Source: JBNNGK01 sp050268245 (GTDB lineage: Bacteria > Pseudomonadota > Gammaproteobacteria > Enterobacterales > Enterobacteriaceae). From it: DNA of 64,000 bases. Made by a program: the position numbers and the translations under genes. The stretch lies in the NCBI RefSeq assembly GCF_050268245.1, contig NZ_JBNNGK010000007.1, positions 147,753-211,752 of the forward strand, written 5' to 3'. Under the pieces are notes generated by a model. The model saw only the letters and a list, made by a program, of their open reading frames with translations. It made no database searches and was not told the origin of the DNA. How positions within the stretch are numbered: position 1 is the stretch's first letter; every line of letters starts with the position of its first letter. This document shows positions 43,988 to 52,447 of the stretch, piece by piece.

Positions 43988-44062
43988 TCACTTGGTAGTT
44001 GGCACAGCATGCACCGTGACAGCAGAAAATCGCTGTCATTTTTGCGCATACACAAACGATAT

Positions 44063-44093
44063 AATGAATACTATTGATAATTATTTGCATTTG
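44063..44093. promoter_or_regulatory. Fur-box region in the fes-fepA gap
   Basis: Overlapping half-sites AATGAATACTATTGATAATTATTTGCATT ... lie between the two divergent starts, ~76 bp from fes and ~200 bp from fepA. Match to the Fur consensus is partial but the place is that of the known fepA-fes operator. The remaining fepA leader (44100-44291) is GC-rich with no supported gene. Confidence 0.6.
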
Positions 44094-44291
44094 CAATAGT
44101 GTGTAAAGGCGCGTAAAGAGCGCCGGTATTCTTCAACAGGGACGGATACCAACATTGAACTGGGATCGGCGGCTGGCAGCGTCTCCGGCGTCGTCAGATC
44201 CACACCACAGACGATATAAAAACGACAACCGGCCACCCCTGCCGGCTCCAGCGATGGCTGAGGGGGATGGCAACTCGGTAGGAAATTAAAA

Positions 44292-46580
44292 ATGACTCGC
44301 AAGTTATCTCGTTATTCCTTAGCCACCGTCATCGGATTAGGATTAGGCGTATCCGCAATTGCGCATGCCGCACAGCAAACTGAATCGACCTCAGAGACAG
44401 AAAACACTGCCGCAACCGGCAATAAGAAAAAAGAGCGCGCAACCGAAGACACCATTCTGGTCACCGCCGCCAAGCAAAATCTGCAGGCCCCCGGCGTTTC
44501 CACCATCACCGCTGATGAAATCAAGAAACGTCCACCGGCGCGCGACATCAATGAACTTATCCGCACCATGCCGGGCGTTAACCTAACCGGGAACTCGACC
44601 AGCGGCCAGCGCGGCAACAACCGCCAGCTCGACATCCGCGGTATGGGCCCGGAAAACACCTTAATCCTGATCGATGGTAAACCAGCAACCAGCCGCAATT
44701 CAGTACGCCAAGGCTGGCGAGGTGAGCGTGACACCCGTGGCGATAGCGCCTGGGTGCCGCCAGAAATGATCGAACGTATTGAAGTGCTGCGAGGCCCGGC
44801 GGCGGCGCGTTATGGCAACGGTGCCGCAGGTGGCGTGGTCAATATCATCACCAAGAAACAGTCCAAAGAGCTGCACGGCTCCTTGAATACCTATTTCAAC
44901 GTACCGGAGCATAAACAGGAAGGTTCAACCAAACGTACCGACTTTAGCCTCACCGGCCCGTTGACCGACACCCTGAGTTTCCGCTTGTTCGGTGGCTACA
45001 GTAAGACGCAGGCCGATGCCTGGGATATCAACCAAGGGCACCAGTCACAGCGCTTCGGCAACTACGCAGACAGTCTGCCTGCCGGGCGTGAAGGCGTCGT
45101 CGATAAAAATATCGACGCCATGCTGCACTGGGATTTTGCCTATTTGCAATCACTGGAATTTGAATACAGCTACGGCCGCCAAGGCAATCTGTACGCCGGT
45201 GATACCCAGAACACCAACAGCAATGCGTTAGTGCAAAGTAACTACGGCAAAGAAACCAACCGCATGTACCGCGAAACTTACAGCGTTGAACATCGCGGTG
45301 CATGGGACAGTGGCGTCAGTACCAACAATTACATCCAGTTTGAACGTACGCGCAACACCCGCCTGAATGAGGGTTTGGCCGGCGGTACCGAAGGCATCTT
45401 CTCCAATAACGACTTCGGCACCACCAAGTTGGATGATTTCCTGGCGCACAGTGAAATCAGCGTACCGTTCGATCTGTGGGTGCCGCAGACCGCGACCCTC
45501 GGCACCGAGTGGAACCAACAGCAAATGAAAGATGCCTCCTCCACCAGTCAGGCATTAAGCGGCGGCACTGTCCCTGGTATTGATAGCGGTACACGTAACC
45601 CCTATTCGTCAGCCCATATCTTCTCACTGTTTGCCGAAGACAATATTGAACTCACCGATAGCACCATGCTGACACCAGGCCTGCGTTACGACTTGCACTC
45701 CAAGGCAGGCAACAATTGGAGCCCGTCGTTGAATTTGTCGCAAGAACTGGGCGATAACTTTACCCTGAAAATGGGCATCGCCAGCGCCTATAAAGCGCCG
45801 AACCTGTTCCAGACCAACAACAATTATATTCTGTACAGCCGCGGTCAAGGTTGCGCTAACAGCGCGTCAGGCATCGGCTGTTACCTGATCGGTAACAACG
45901 ATCTCAAAGCAGAAAACAGCATCAATAAAGAAATCGGTCTGGAGTTCCACAACGACGGCTGGCTAGCCGGTGTGACTTACTTCCGCAATGATTACCGCAA
46001 TAAAATCGAGGCGGGTAGCTCACCAGTCGGCCAAACCAGCAATGGCAAAACCGATATTTATCGCTGGGAAAACGTGCCAAAAGCGGTCGTTCAGGGGTTG
46101 GAAGGCTCGCTGAACGTACCGGTTAGCGAAACGGTTTCCTGGACCAACAACGTTACCTATATGATCGAAAACAAGAATAAAACTACCGGTGATTATCTGT
46201 CGATCATCCCTAAGTTTACGCTCAACTCTACGTTAGGTTGGCAGGCGACGCAGGATCTCTCCGTGCAAAGTACTCTCACTTGGTACGGCCGCCAGAAGCC
46301 GAAGAAGTATAACTACAAAGGGGAGCCGACCAGCGGTACTGAAAGACGTGAAGTCAGCCCTTATGCCATCGTCGGCCTCAGCGCAACCTATGACGTCAGC
46401 AAAAACATCAGCCTGACAACCGGGATAGATAACCTGTTCGATAAGCGACAGTTCCGTGCCGGCAACTCGCAAAACGTGGGTAATCCAACCACCGGTACAA
46501 TCAATATCGCCGGTGCCGGTGCCGCCACCTATAACGAACCGGGCCGTACCTATTATCTGAGCGTGAATACCCACTTCTGA
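44292..46580 (+). CDS. fepA: Ferric enterobactin outer-membrane receptor FepA
   Basis: 762 aa. Signal peptide residues 1-26 (ending AIAHA), TonB box EDTILVTAA (~53-61), plug domain (PGVNLTGNSTSGQRGNNRQLDIRGMGPENTLILIDG; EMIERIEVLRGPAAARYGNGAAGGVVNIIT), then a 22-strand barrel ending in the aromatic YYLSVNTHF. It imports ferric enterobactin with TonB energy. A terminator follows within 25 bp. E. coli entD, next to fepA, is not here. Confidence 0.96.
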   Translation: MTRKLSRYSLATVIGLGLGVSAIAHAAQQTESTSETENTAATGNKKKERATEDTILVTAAKQNLQAPGVSTITADEIKKRPPARDINELIRTMPGVNLTGNSTSGQRGNNRQLDIRGMGPENTLILIDGKPATSRNSVRQGWRGERDTRGDSAWVPPEMIERIEVLRGPAAARYGNGAAGGVVNIITKKQSKELHGSLNTYFNVPEHKQEGSTKRTDFSLTGPLTDTLSFRLFGGYSKTQADAWDINQGHQSQRFGNYADSLPAGREGVVDKNIDAMLHWDFAYLQSLEFEYSYGRQGNLYAGDTQNTNSNALVQSNYGKETNRMYRETYSVEHRGAWDSGVSTNNYIQFERTRNTRLNEGLAGGTEGIFSNNDFGTTKLDDFLAHSEISVPFDLWVPQTATLGTEWNQQQMKDASSTSQALSGGTVPGIDSGTRNPYSSAHIFSLFAEDNIELTDSTMLTPGLRYDLHSKAGNNWSPSLNLSQELGDNFTLKMGIASAYKAPNLFQTNNNYILYSRGQGCANSASGIGCYLIGNNDLKAENSINKEIGLEFHNDGWLAGVTYFRNDYRNKIEAGSSPVGQTSNGKTDIYRWENVPKAVVQGLEGSLNVPVSETVSWTNNVTYMIENKNKTTGDYLSIIPKFTLNSTLGWQATQDLSVQSTLTWYGRQKPKKYNYKGEPTSGTERREVSPYAIVGLSATYDVSKNISLTTGIDNLFDKRQFRAGNSQNVGNPTTGTINIAGAGAATYNEPGRTYYLSVNTHF

Positions 46581-46601
46581 TCATTAAGTCCGCTTAATGA
46601 T

Positions 46602-46632
46602 AAAAGCCGAGCGGATACCCCGCTCGGCTTTT
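46602..46632 (+). terminator. Terminator after fepA
   Basis: AAAAGCCGAGCGG, ATACC, CCGCTCGGCTTTT: a 13-base stem that includes the T-run. Confidence 0.92.
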
Positions 46633-46679
46633 CCTTATAACAGCGCCGCCACCTACTGCCCTCGTCGTGACCGCCCGCC

Positions 46680-47115
46680 AAGCCCGGTTGATTGCTTGAT
46701 GCTGAATATGAAATACAGGCCGGGCATGCCCGGCCACTACGGTGAATTTGATACCGGATGGGATTGTGCTGCGGGGTATGTTGTTACCCGTAGGGGCGTG
46801 GCATGCCACGCCCGTTGTTACTGATGCTGAATACGCAATGCAGGCCGGGCATGCCCGGCCACTACGGTGAATGTGATAGCCGCTGGGCTGCGTGAACACA
46901 GCGAGAGTTTACCGTAGGGGCGTGGCATGCCGCGCCCGTTGTTACTGATGCTGAATACGCAATGCAGGCCGGGCATGCCCGGCCACTACGGTGAATGTTA
47001 TAGCCGCTGGACTGCATGAACTCGGTGCGGTTTTACCGTAGGGGCGTGGCATGCCGCGTCCGTTGTTACGGATGCTGAATACGCAATGCTGGCCGGGCAT
47101 GCCCGGCCACTACGA
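46680..47115. repeat. REP/BIME-like array 5, left part (four units, ~124-125 bp period)
   Basis: Four GGCCGGGCATGCCCGGCC palindromes (46718, 46843, 46967, ~47091), each but the first preceded by a GTAGGGGCGTGGC-GCCGCGCCC half. The first half is degenerate (CCGCCCGCCAAGCCCGGTTG). Spacers read TGAATGTTATAGCCGCTGG.CTGC.TGAAC... and GTTACTGATGCTGAATACGCAATG. Same orientation as arrays 1 and 2. It follows the fepA terminator. Confidence 0.85.
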
Positions 47116-47164
47116 TTACGTAACGCGCTAACAGTATAAATTATCTGGCCATATTATTTTTAAA

Positions 47165-47408
47165 CCGTCGCTAATCTGGTTCGGAGTTTGACCTTGAGCG
47201 CATCATGGACTGCCGAGCAAGGCAGCGGCGTCAGGGGCAATCGGCTATGGACGGCCGATTGAGCCGAGACTGGCAGGGACGCCAGTCGTAGGCGACCCGC
47301 CCGACGACGGTGACGCAGTAAGGGAACCGGCAAAGCCGGCAGGCCATGTTAAGCGGGGCGCGGGTGTCGGGGCCGCGCCTACGGCCCTGACAATGCCCCA
47401 AGGCAAAA
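47165..47408. other. Hairpin-rich GC block splitting array 5
   Basis: About 240 bp unlike the REP units. It contains four tight dyads: CAATCGGC/GCCGATTG (47238-47261), GACTGGC/GCCAGTC (47268-47287), CCGGC-AAA-GCCGG (47327-47339) and an 11-base stem TGTCGGGGCCG/CGGCCCTGACA with one G-T pair (47365-47392). Open frames through it (61-69 codons) have no ribosome site. It is either a structured RNA or a small non-autonomous element inserted in the array. I do not recognise it with confidence. Confidence 0.55.
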
Positions 47409-47414
47409 TGTAGC

Positions 47415-47514
47415 AATGCAGGCCGGGCATGCCCGGCCACTACGGTGAATGTTATATCGGTTGGGCTACGTGAACACAGCGCGGGTTTATCGTAGGGCGT
47501 GGCACGTCACGCAC
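47415..47514. repeat. REP/BIME-like array 5, right part (one unit)
   Basis: One more unit: ATGCAGGCCGGGCATGCCCGG, spacer TGAATGTTATATCGGTTGGG, then a decayed second half (CGTAGGGCGTGGCACGTCACGC). It ends ten bases from the budB stop. The spacer matches that of the left part, so both parts were one array. Confidence 0.8.
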
Positions 47515-47524
47515 ATCACTGCGG

Positions 47525-49210
47525 TTAAATCATCTGGCTCAGGTTCATCTGCTCCATCAGCTTATGGTTATCAGAGTAATCCACAGGGATCGCCACGACC
47601 ACCGGCCCCTGAATCGCCATAGCCTTACGCAGCATCGGCCGTAGGTCCTCTACCGATTGCACCGCGAATCCAACGGCACCGCATGATTCAGCATAAGTTT
47701 TGAAATCAATCGGGCCAAACTCCACACCGGATTTGCGTTGATATTTATTCAGCTCCTGCATTTCTACCATGTTGTAGGCGTTATCAACCCAAATAACGTG
47801 CACAATGTTGGTTTTCAGCCTTACCGCCGTTTCGAGTTCCATACTGGATTGCATAAAACCACCGTCGCCAGAAATCGACAGCACTTTATCCCCCGGTCGC
47901 ACCAATGCCGCGCCAATTGCCCACGGCAATGCAACACCCATGGTTTGCTGACCGTTGGAGATCAACATTTGCCGCGCACGGAAGCTGTACAAATAGCGTG
48001 CAATCCAAATATGAAAACTGCCCATATCAACGCACATCGTCACGTCTTGGCTTACAATATCCTGCAACTCTTTCACGATACGCAGCGGATGAATGGGCAT
48101 CCCGCCCCGGCGTGCCGCACGCTCCGCAAGTTCAGTTCGCTGGCGGCTTAGATCGGCCAAGAGAGTTTCCACCGCCGTGGGAATAGGCAGCCTGCCAGAA
48201 AAATGTTCGAGCATCGTACGGAAAGTGGCGCTGATATTGCCCACCAACTCGATATCCGGCCGGTAGCAGGTGTCAATTTCGGCGGGTAATACGTCGATAT
48301 GCACCAATTTTAAACGACGTTGGCTGTTCCACATGCACGGATCGTATTCAATCGGGCTATAACCCACGCTCACCACCAGATCGGCCTTCTGCAACAATTG
48401 GTCGGCCGGTTGGTTATTGAACAGCCCGACGCGGCCAGCAAAGCGCGTGAAGTGATTGACATCTATCACCCCAGCAGCCTGATAGGTTCCGACCACCGGC
48501 ATACGGGTAAGCTGTAAGAACTGCCGCACCACCTCGCTATTTTCCGGCCGACTGGCTTGCAAACCGAGCAGCATCACCGGGCATGTCGCCTGCTGAATTA
48601 GTTTGACCGCCTCCTGAATATCCTCTACCGCCGCAGCCCCCATACGCGGCACCCGGCACCCTGCCAGCACGGGTGCACAGACCGGGTCGTTGATAATATC
48701 CATCGGTAAGCTGATAAACGCAGCCCCGGGACGGCCAAACTCTGCGCTACGAAACGCATTGGCGAGCACCTCAGAAATCGCTGAACTGGCATGCACTTCG
48801 GCACAATATTTGGTTACCGGCCGGAACATACTCACCGTATCCATACTTTGATGAGTTTGTTTCAGATTGTCGGCTCGTTTCACTGCACCACCGATCGCAA
48901 CCAACGCATCCCCCTCCGAGTTAGCCGTCGCTACCCCGGTAATCAGATTAGAACTCCCCGGACCGGAAGTCACCAAGGCGACACCGGCTTTGCCGGTCAA
49001 ACGCCCCACCGCCGCAGCCATAAATGCCGCATTAGCCTCATGGCGCACCACCACAGTTTGAATCGACGGCGCATCCTCAAGCGAATCAAATACGCGGTCA
49101 ATTTTGGCACCCGGAATACCAAACACATGTTTAACGCCCTGCGCCTCAAGATTTTTCACCACCAAATCGGCGCCACATGACCAATTTTCGTCACGATTCA
49201 ACTTACTCAT
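47525..49210 (-). CDS. budB: Catabolic acetolactate synthase BudB (AlsS)
   Basis: 561 aa ThDP enzyme. GADLVVKNLEAQGVKHVFGIPGAKID, the catalytic glutamate in RHEANAAFMAAAVGRLTG, and the ThDP/Mg motif GDGGFMQSSMELETAVRLKTNIVHVIWVDNAYN. FAD-independent catabolic type, judging from the single-subunit context beside budA. It condenses two pyruvates to acetolactate in acetoin/2,3-butanediol fermentation. Second gene of budAB, 62 bp after budA; budC (acetoin reductase) does not follow. Confidence 0.94.
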   Translation of the reverse strand: MSKLNRDENWSCGADLVVKNLEAQGVKHVFGIPGAKIDRVFDSLEDAPSIQTVVVRHEANAAFMAAAVGRLTGKAGVALVTSGPGSSNLITGVATANSEGDALVAIGGAVKRADNLKQTHQSMDTVSMFRPVTKYCAEVHASSAISEVLANAFRSAEFGRPGAAFISLPMDIINDPVCAPVLAGCRVPRMGAAAVEDIQEAVKLIQQATCPVMLLGLQASRPENSEVVRQFLQLTRMPVVGTYQAAGVIDVNHFTRFAGRVGLFNNQPADQLLQKADLVVSVGYSPIEYDPCMWNSQRRLKLVHIDVLPAEIDTCYRPDIELVGNISATFRTMLEHFSGRLPIPTAVETLLADLSRQRTELAERAARRGGMPIHPLRIVKELQDIVSQDVTMCVDMGSFHIWIARYLYSFRARQMLISNGQQTMGVALPWAIGAALVRPGDKVLSISGDGGFMQSSMELETAVRLKTNIVHVIWVDNAYNMVEMQELNKYQRKSGVEFGPIDFKTYAESCGAVGFAVQSVEDLRPMLRKAMAIQGPVVVAIPVDYSDNHKLMEQMNLSQMI

Positions 49211-49272
49211 GGTTCCACCTCATAAATAAAAATCGACTGCCGTAAAAACCGCTACCGGCGCAGCAAACTGAC

Positions 49273-50052
49273 TTAACCCTCGGCTGAACGAATAGCGCGA
49301 TCCAATCCCTCAGGGCTAAGGTTGGTACGCAAGAAATCTGCATCATGCGGCAATTGGAGATTGAGACGGGTGATGACACCAAATTGCAGCCGGCCATGAT
49401 CAAGCTGGTAATCCAGCACATGGCCGCCACCATTGCGATCATCGGTGACAAAGTGTTCGTGATAGCCCGCCACGCCGATGCCTTGCATATAATCAGGCGA
49501 GCGAAAGCCCACCAACGTGCCTTGAGATTGCTGGAAAGCAAAGGTCGGCTGTGCTTCAATCGCTTCTAACATGGGTTTATATGGCCGCTCCTGACGCGGC
49601 ACCGTACGCGTTTCGACATGGCTGAATTCGCCGTCGACGCGCAATGCGCAAAACAAATTCGGGGAAGCTACCTGTTCATCAATACATTGATGTAATTGCG
49701 CTTTGTCGATGGGTTTATCGAAATAATGGGTGACGCTGGGTTTAAAAAAGGTCACCACTGCGAACGGGGTTTTTTGCGCCAGGCTCGCTGGGCGGGCGCT
49801 GCCATCGGCACGTAACTGATAAATTTCCTTATCGAAGGCGATCAGTTCACCGTCAAGTTGATTAAATGTCCCTAAGCCAAAATCACCGTGGCGCATCAGT
49901 TCGGCAATGGTGACATCTCCCTCATACACCCCGCCAATTAGCGCGCTCATTAGCGATATTTGATATATTTCGCCCTCTCCCATACTCACTGACTGCTGGG
50001 TAAAACCCTGCGCCAGATGCTGCGCGCAGGAACAACCGTGATTCTGGCTCAT
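49273..50052 (-). CDS. budA: Alpha-acetolactate decarboxylase BudA (AlsD)
   Basis: 259 aa. YQISLMSALIGGVYEGDVTIAELMRHGDFGLGTFNQLDGELIAFD is the family N-terminus; the zinc site is HEHFVTDDRNGGGHVLDY plus E in the C-terminal half. It converts acetolactate to acetoin. GGGAGGAG precedes the ATG, and a 14-base palindrome sits in the leader. Divergent from budR. Confidence 0.95.
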   Translation of the reverse strand: MSQNHGCSCAQHLAQGFTQQSVSMGEGEIYQISLMSALIGGVYEGDVTIAELMRHGDFGLGTFNQLDGELIAFDKEIYQLRADGSARPASLAQKTPFAVVTFFKPSVTHYFDKPIDKAQLHQCIDEQVASPNLFCALRVDGEFSHVETRTVPRQERPYKPMLEAIEAQPTFAFQQSQGTLVGFRSPDYMQGIGVAGYHEHFVTDDRNGGGHVLDYQLDHGRLQFGVITRLNLQLPHDADFLRTNLSPEGLDRAIRSAEG

Positions 50053-50427
50053 GCAATACTCCTCCCACCTGTGCGAACTGACCGCATCCGCACGTTTAAA
50101 CGTGTTACCGTCACTGTATCGTCTTGAAATAATTCAGCTAACGGCGACAAAAATCGGTCACAAGAACCGAAACAGCAGTAAAAGAAACAATAAATTAGCC
50201 TTACTAATAATTAAAATCACACTACTGCCAATTAAAACTGTCTTTTTGATGCCGATGGCAAAGCAAAAATCATCAAAAACTTGCCAAGTTCAAAGGATTA
50301 AACCGCTTGCCATCTAGACATGTTGCATCGATGCAGCCAGTTACACGCTCACGACAGCATCGAAACCCTGCTATCCAGCGTAGCCGTCTATTAGCGAGCT
50401 GAGAACCCGCTATTCATAAGAAATGCT
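50053..50427. promoter_or_regulatory. budA-budR divergent regulatory region
   Basis: About 390 bp between the divergent starts. A perfect palindrome CACGTTTAAACGTG (50091-50104) lies ~39 bases before the budA ATG, probably in the mRNA leader or promoter. The rest is AT-rich and presumably holds BudR sites, but I cannot point to one. No gene is supported in it. Confidence 0.5.
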
Positions 50428-50444
50428 TTTGCATATAATGCAAA
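50428..50444 (+). promoter_or_regulatory. Palindrome with embedded TATAAT at the budR start
   Basis: TTTGCAT-ATA-ATGCAAA, a perfect 7-3-7 dyad that ends one base before the budR ATG and contains TATAAT (50434-50439). No Shine-Dalgarno sequence is present. If TATAAT is the -10, transcription would start at or next to the ATG, giving a leaderless message; a regulator bound to the dyad would block it. Confidence 0.45.
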
Positions 50445-50445
50445 G

Positions 50446-51336
50446 ATGAATGAAGCCCGTTATGCCGAACACTTACCGATATTCCTTGAGGTCGCCCAGC
50501 AAGGCAGCTTTTCTGCCGCCGCCCGTAAGCTTGGCATGGTGCCTTCCTCACTCGTGCGCCATATCGATACGTTGGAAGACCAGCTCGCCGTCACGTTATT
50601 CATCCGCTCGACTCGCGGGCTAATGCTGACCGACGCCGGTAAAATGTTAAAGAAGCGCGCCACTGCATTGCAGGCTGATATTCTCGCAATTCGCGCTGAG
50701 TTGGCCGCACTGAGCAGCGAACCGCAGGGCGTATTGCGTATCAGTTGTCTGCCCACCTTTGGCAAAACCTATATCCTGCCGCTGTTACCGGAACTGACAC
50801 AGCGTTATCCCCAATTAGCCATTGAGTTGGATCTCACCGAACAGCAATGCGATCCGAAACAGGCATTACTGGATGCCGCCATTCGCATTGGTGAACAAAA
50901 AGACAGTTCGTTGTACGCCAGCCTTATCGCGACTCAACGCTGGCTAATGTGTGCCAGCCCGGCTTACGTCGCTCGCTCCGGTCGCCCTGCTCACCTGCGT
51001 GATTTGCCAAGACACCGGCTGATTGCCCGTTTTCATCAGCAACAACCCGCCTGTTGGGCACAAATTCTCGATGCGTCACTGCTCAATCGGTGCGATGTGG
51101 TGTTACGATGTGATGATTTCACCGCCCAACGGCAGGCGGCGCTCAGCGGTATGGGCATTACGTTTTTGCCCAACTGGGTGGTCGATCCCGATATTCAAGC
51201 CGGGCGTTTGCTGCCGCTGCTGGATGATCCGCGTGGTGAGGAGCAAGGCATTTATCTGCTGCGGCCAGTAGCAAAAATCTCACCCCCGTTAGCAGCGTTG
51301 ATAACGCTATTGCGAGGAAACGTCACTTCTCCCTAA
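50446..51336 (+). CDS. budR: LysR-family regulator BudR (AlsR-like)
   Basis: 296 aa. HTH in residues ~1-62 (HLPIFLEVAQQGSFSAAARKLGMVPSSLVRHIDTLEDQLAVTLF) and a substrate-binding effector domain. Divergent from budAB, the arrangement in which BudR/AlsR activates acetoin genes in response to acetate. No later start would preserve the HTH, so ATG 50446 stands despite the missing ribosome site. Confidence 0.85.
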   Translation: MNEARYAEHLPIFLEVAQQGSFSAAARKLGMVPSSLVRHIDTLEDQLAVTLFIRSTRGLMLTDAGKMLKKRATALQADILAIRAELAALSSEPQGVLRISCLPTFGKTYILPLLPELTQRYPQLAIELDLTEQQCDPKQALLDAAIRIGEQKDSSLYASLIATQRWLMCASPAYVARSGRPAHLRDLPRHRLIARFHQQQPACWAQILDASLLNRCDVVLRCDDFTAQRQAALSGMGITFLPNWVVDPDIQAGRLLPLLDDPRGEEQGIYLLRPVAKISPPLAALITLLRGNVTSP

Positions 51337-51375
51337 CGGCGTCTCGTGCTCAAATTACATATCCAAGGTGCGGTC

Positions 51376-51924
51376 ATGACCCCACAGCAACACATTTTTA
51401 CCTGGTTACAGCAAGATGCCGACCGCATGGCCGCCTTGCGCACCGCACGCCGCCTCGGCCTTAACGATTGGTGTCTGGGGGCGGGCTTTGTGCGTAACCT
51501 GGTGTGGGATCGGTTGCATGACTTCCACGCGCCGACAGCGTTGAATGATATTGATGTCATTCATTTCGATGTCGCGCGGCCCCACCCAGCGCGCGATCGC
51601 ATGCTGGAAACGCGGTTACAGCAATGGCTGCCACTGCCGTGGTCAGTGAAGAATCAGGCGCGCATGCATCTGCGAGTAGGCCGGGCTCCGTATCTCAATA
51701 CTGAAGACGCCATCAGCTTTTGGCCCGAAGTCGAAACGGCCGTCGGGGTTCGCCTGAATGCCGATGACAGCCTCTCACTGATTGCCCCGTTCGGTTTACA
51801 CGCATTGTTCGCACAAACCCTCACCTTCAACGCCAAAAATGGTGATGTGGCTGCCTTTCAACATCGTGTTACCCGCAAACGCTGGCTGCAACAGTGGCCG
51901 CGGCTGAAAATACGGCATAGGTAA
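51376..51924 (+). CDS. Nucleotidyltransferase-family protein (DUF925-like)
   Basis: 182 aa from the ATG with AAGG eight bases upstream; an upstream in-frame GTG (51346) is less likely. LGAGFVRNLVWDRLHDF and the acidic pair in LNDIDVIHFD resemble the GG/GS...DxD active site of the nucleotidyltransferase fold. WSVKNQARMH and a C-terminal HRVTRKRWLQQWPRL are further family features. Substrate unknown. Its stop TAA is also the first part of the sigma-28 -35 element of the next gene. Confidence 0.78.
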   Translation: MTPQQHIFTWLQQDADRMAALRTARRLGLNDWCLGAGFVRNLVWDRLHDFHAPTALNDIDVIHFDVARPHPARDRMLETRLQQWLPLPWSVKNQARMHLRVGRAPYLNTEDAISFWPEVETAVGVRLNADDSLSLIAPFGLHALFAQTLTFNAKNGDVAAFQHRVTRKRWLQQWPRLKIRHR

Positions 51925-51948
51925 AGGTTGCCCGCGCGTTGCCGATAA
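51922..51948 (+). promoter_or_regulatory. Sigma-28 (FliA) promoter
   Basis: TAAAGGTT, exactly eleven bases, GCCGATAA. The flagellar sigma-28 consensus is TAAAGTTT-N11-GCCGATAA, so 15 of 16 bases match with correct spacing. It lies 34 bp before the flxA-like ATG and begins at the stop codon of the previous gene. Confidence 0.88.
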
Positions 51949-51982
51949 TACGGTGAGTGCAATCAAACGCAGGGAGAGTCGT

Positions 51983-52447
51983 ATGTCGAATATCATCACC
52001 ATGCTGGTACCGCCGAAACACAGCTTGCCGGCGGTAGGTAACGTATTCAGCGCCCCGGGCAAAGAAAGCCCGTTGCTCATGGCTGCGCCGGTGAATACTA
52101 ACCCTGAGGCGGAAAAAGCCAGCGGCAGTGATAACGATAAGCCGGTGGCACCAAAGAACAACAGCGCCGCGGCACGGATCGAAGCACTGCAACAGCAGAT
52201 TCAAAACTTGCAGAAAAAACTGGTGGAGTTGCAGAATTCTGGCGACGATGTCGAGCAAATCAATCAGCAAAAGCAACTCATTCAAGCACAAATTAAACTG
52301 CTTCAGGCTGAAATCGCCCGCATTCAGAAAGAAGAAATGCAAAAACAGCAACAAGAGCACATGGCCCAGACTACGCAAGGCCGTTCGCCCAACGGTGACG
52401 GCATCAATCGCCCAACCCCGCTTAACGCCCTTGATGTCTATATCTGA
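51983..52447 (+). CDS. FlxA-like coiled-coil protein
   Basis: 154 aa from the ATG with GGGAGAG upstream; ten codons of in-frame sequence before it would overlap the promoter start region. Residues ~63-125 form a long coiled coil (IEALQQQIQNLQKKLVELQNSG; INQQKQLIQAQIKLLQAEIARIQKEE), preceded by a low-complexity linker and followed by SPNGDGINRPTPLNALDVYI. It resembles the FlxA family, whose E. coli member is a FliA-dependent gene of unknown role. The sigma-28 promoter supports membership in the late flagellar regulon. It abuts yfeR tail to tail. Confidence 0.75.
   Translation: MSNIITMLVPPKHSLPAVGNVFSAPGKESPLLMAAPVNTNPEAEKASGSDNDKPVAPKNNSAAARIEALQQQIQNLQKKLVELQNSGDDVEQINQQKQLIQAQIKLLQAEIARIQKEEMQKQQQEHMAQTTQGRSPNGDGINRPTPLNALDVYI

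Noticed and set aside
44081..44302. 73-codon minus-strand frame between fes and fepA
   Set aside because: It overlaps the fepA start and the Fur-box region and has no ribosome site; more likely leader DNA.
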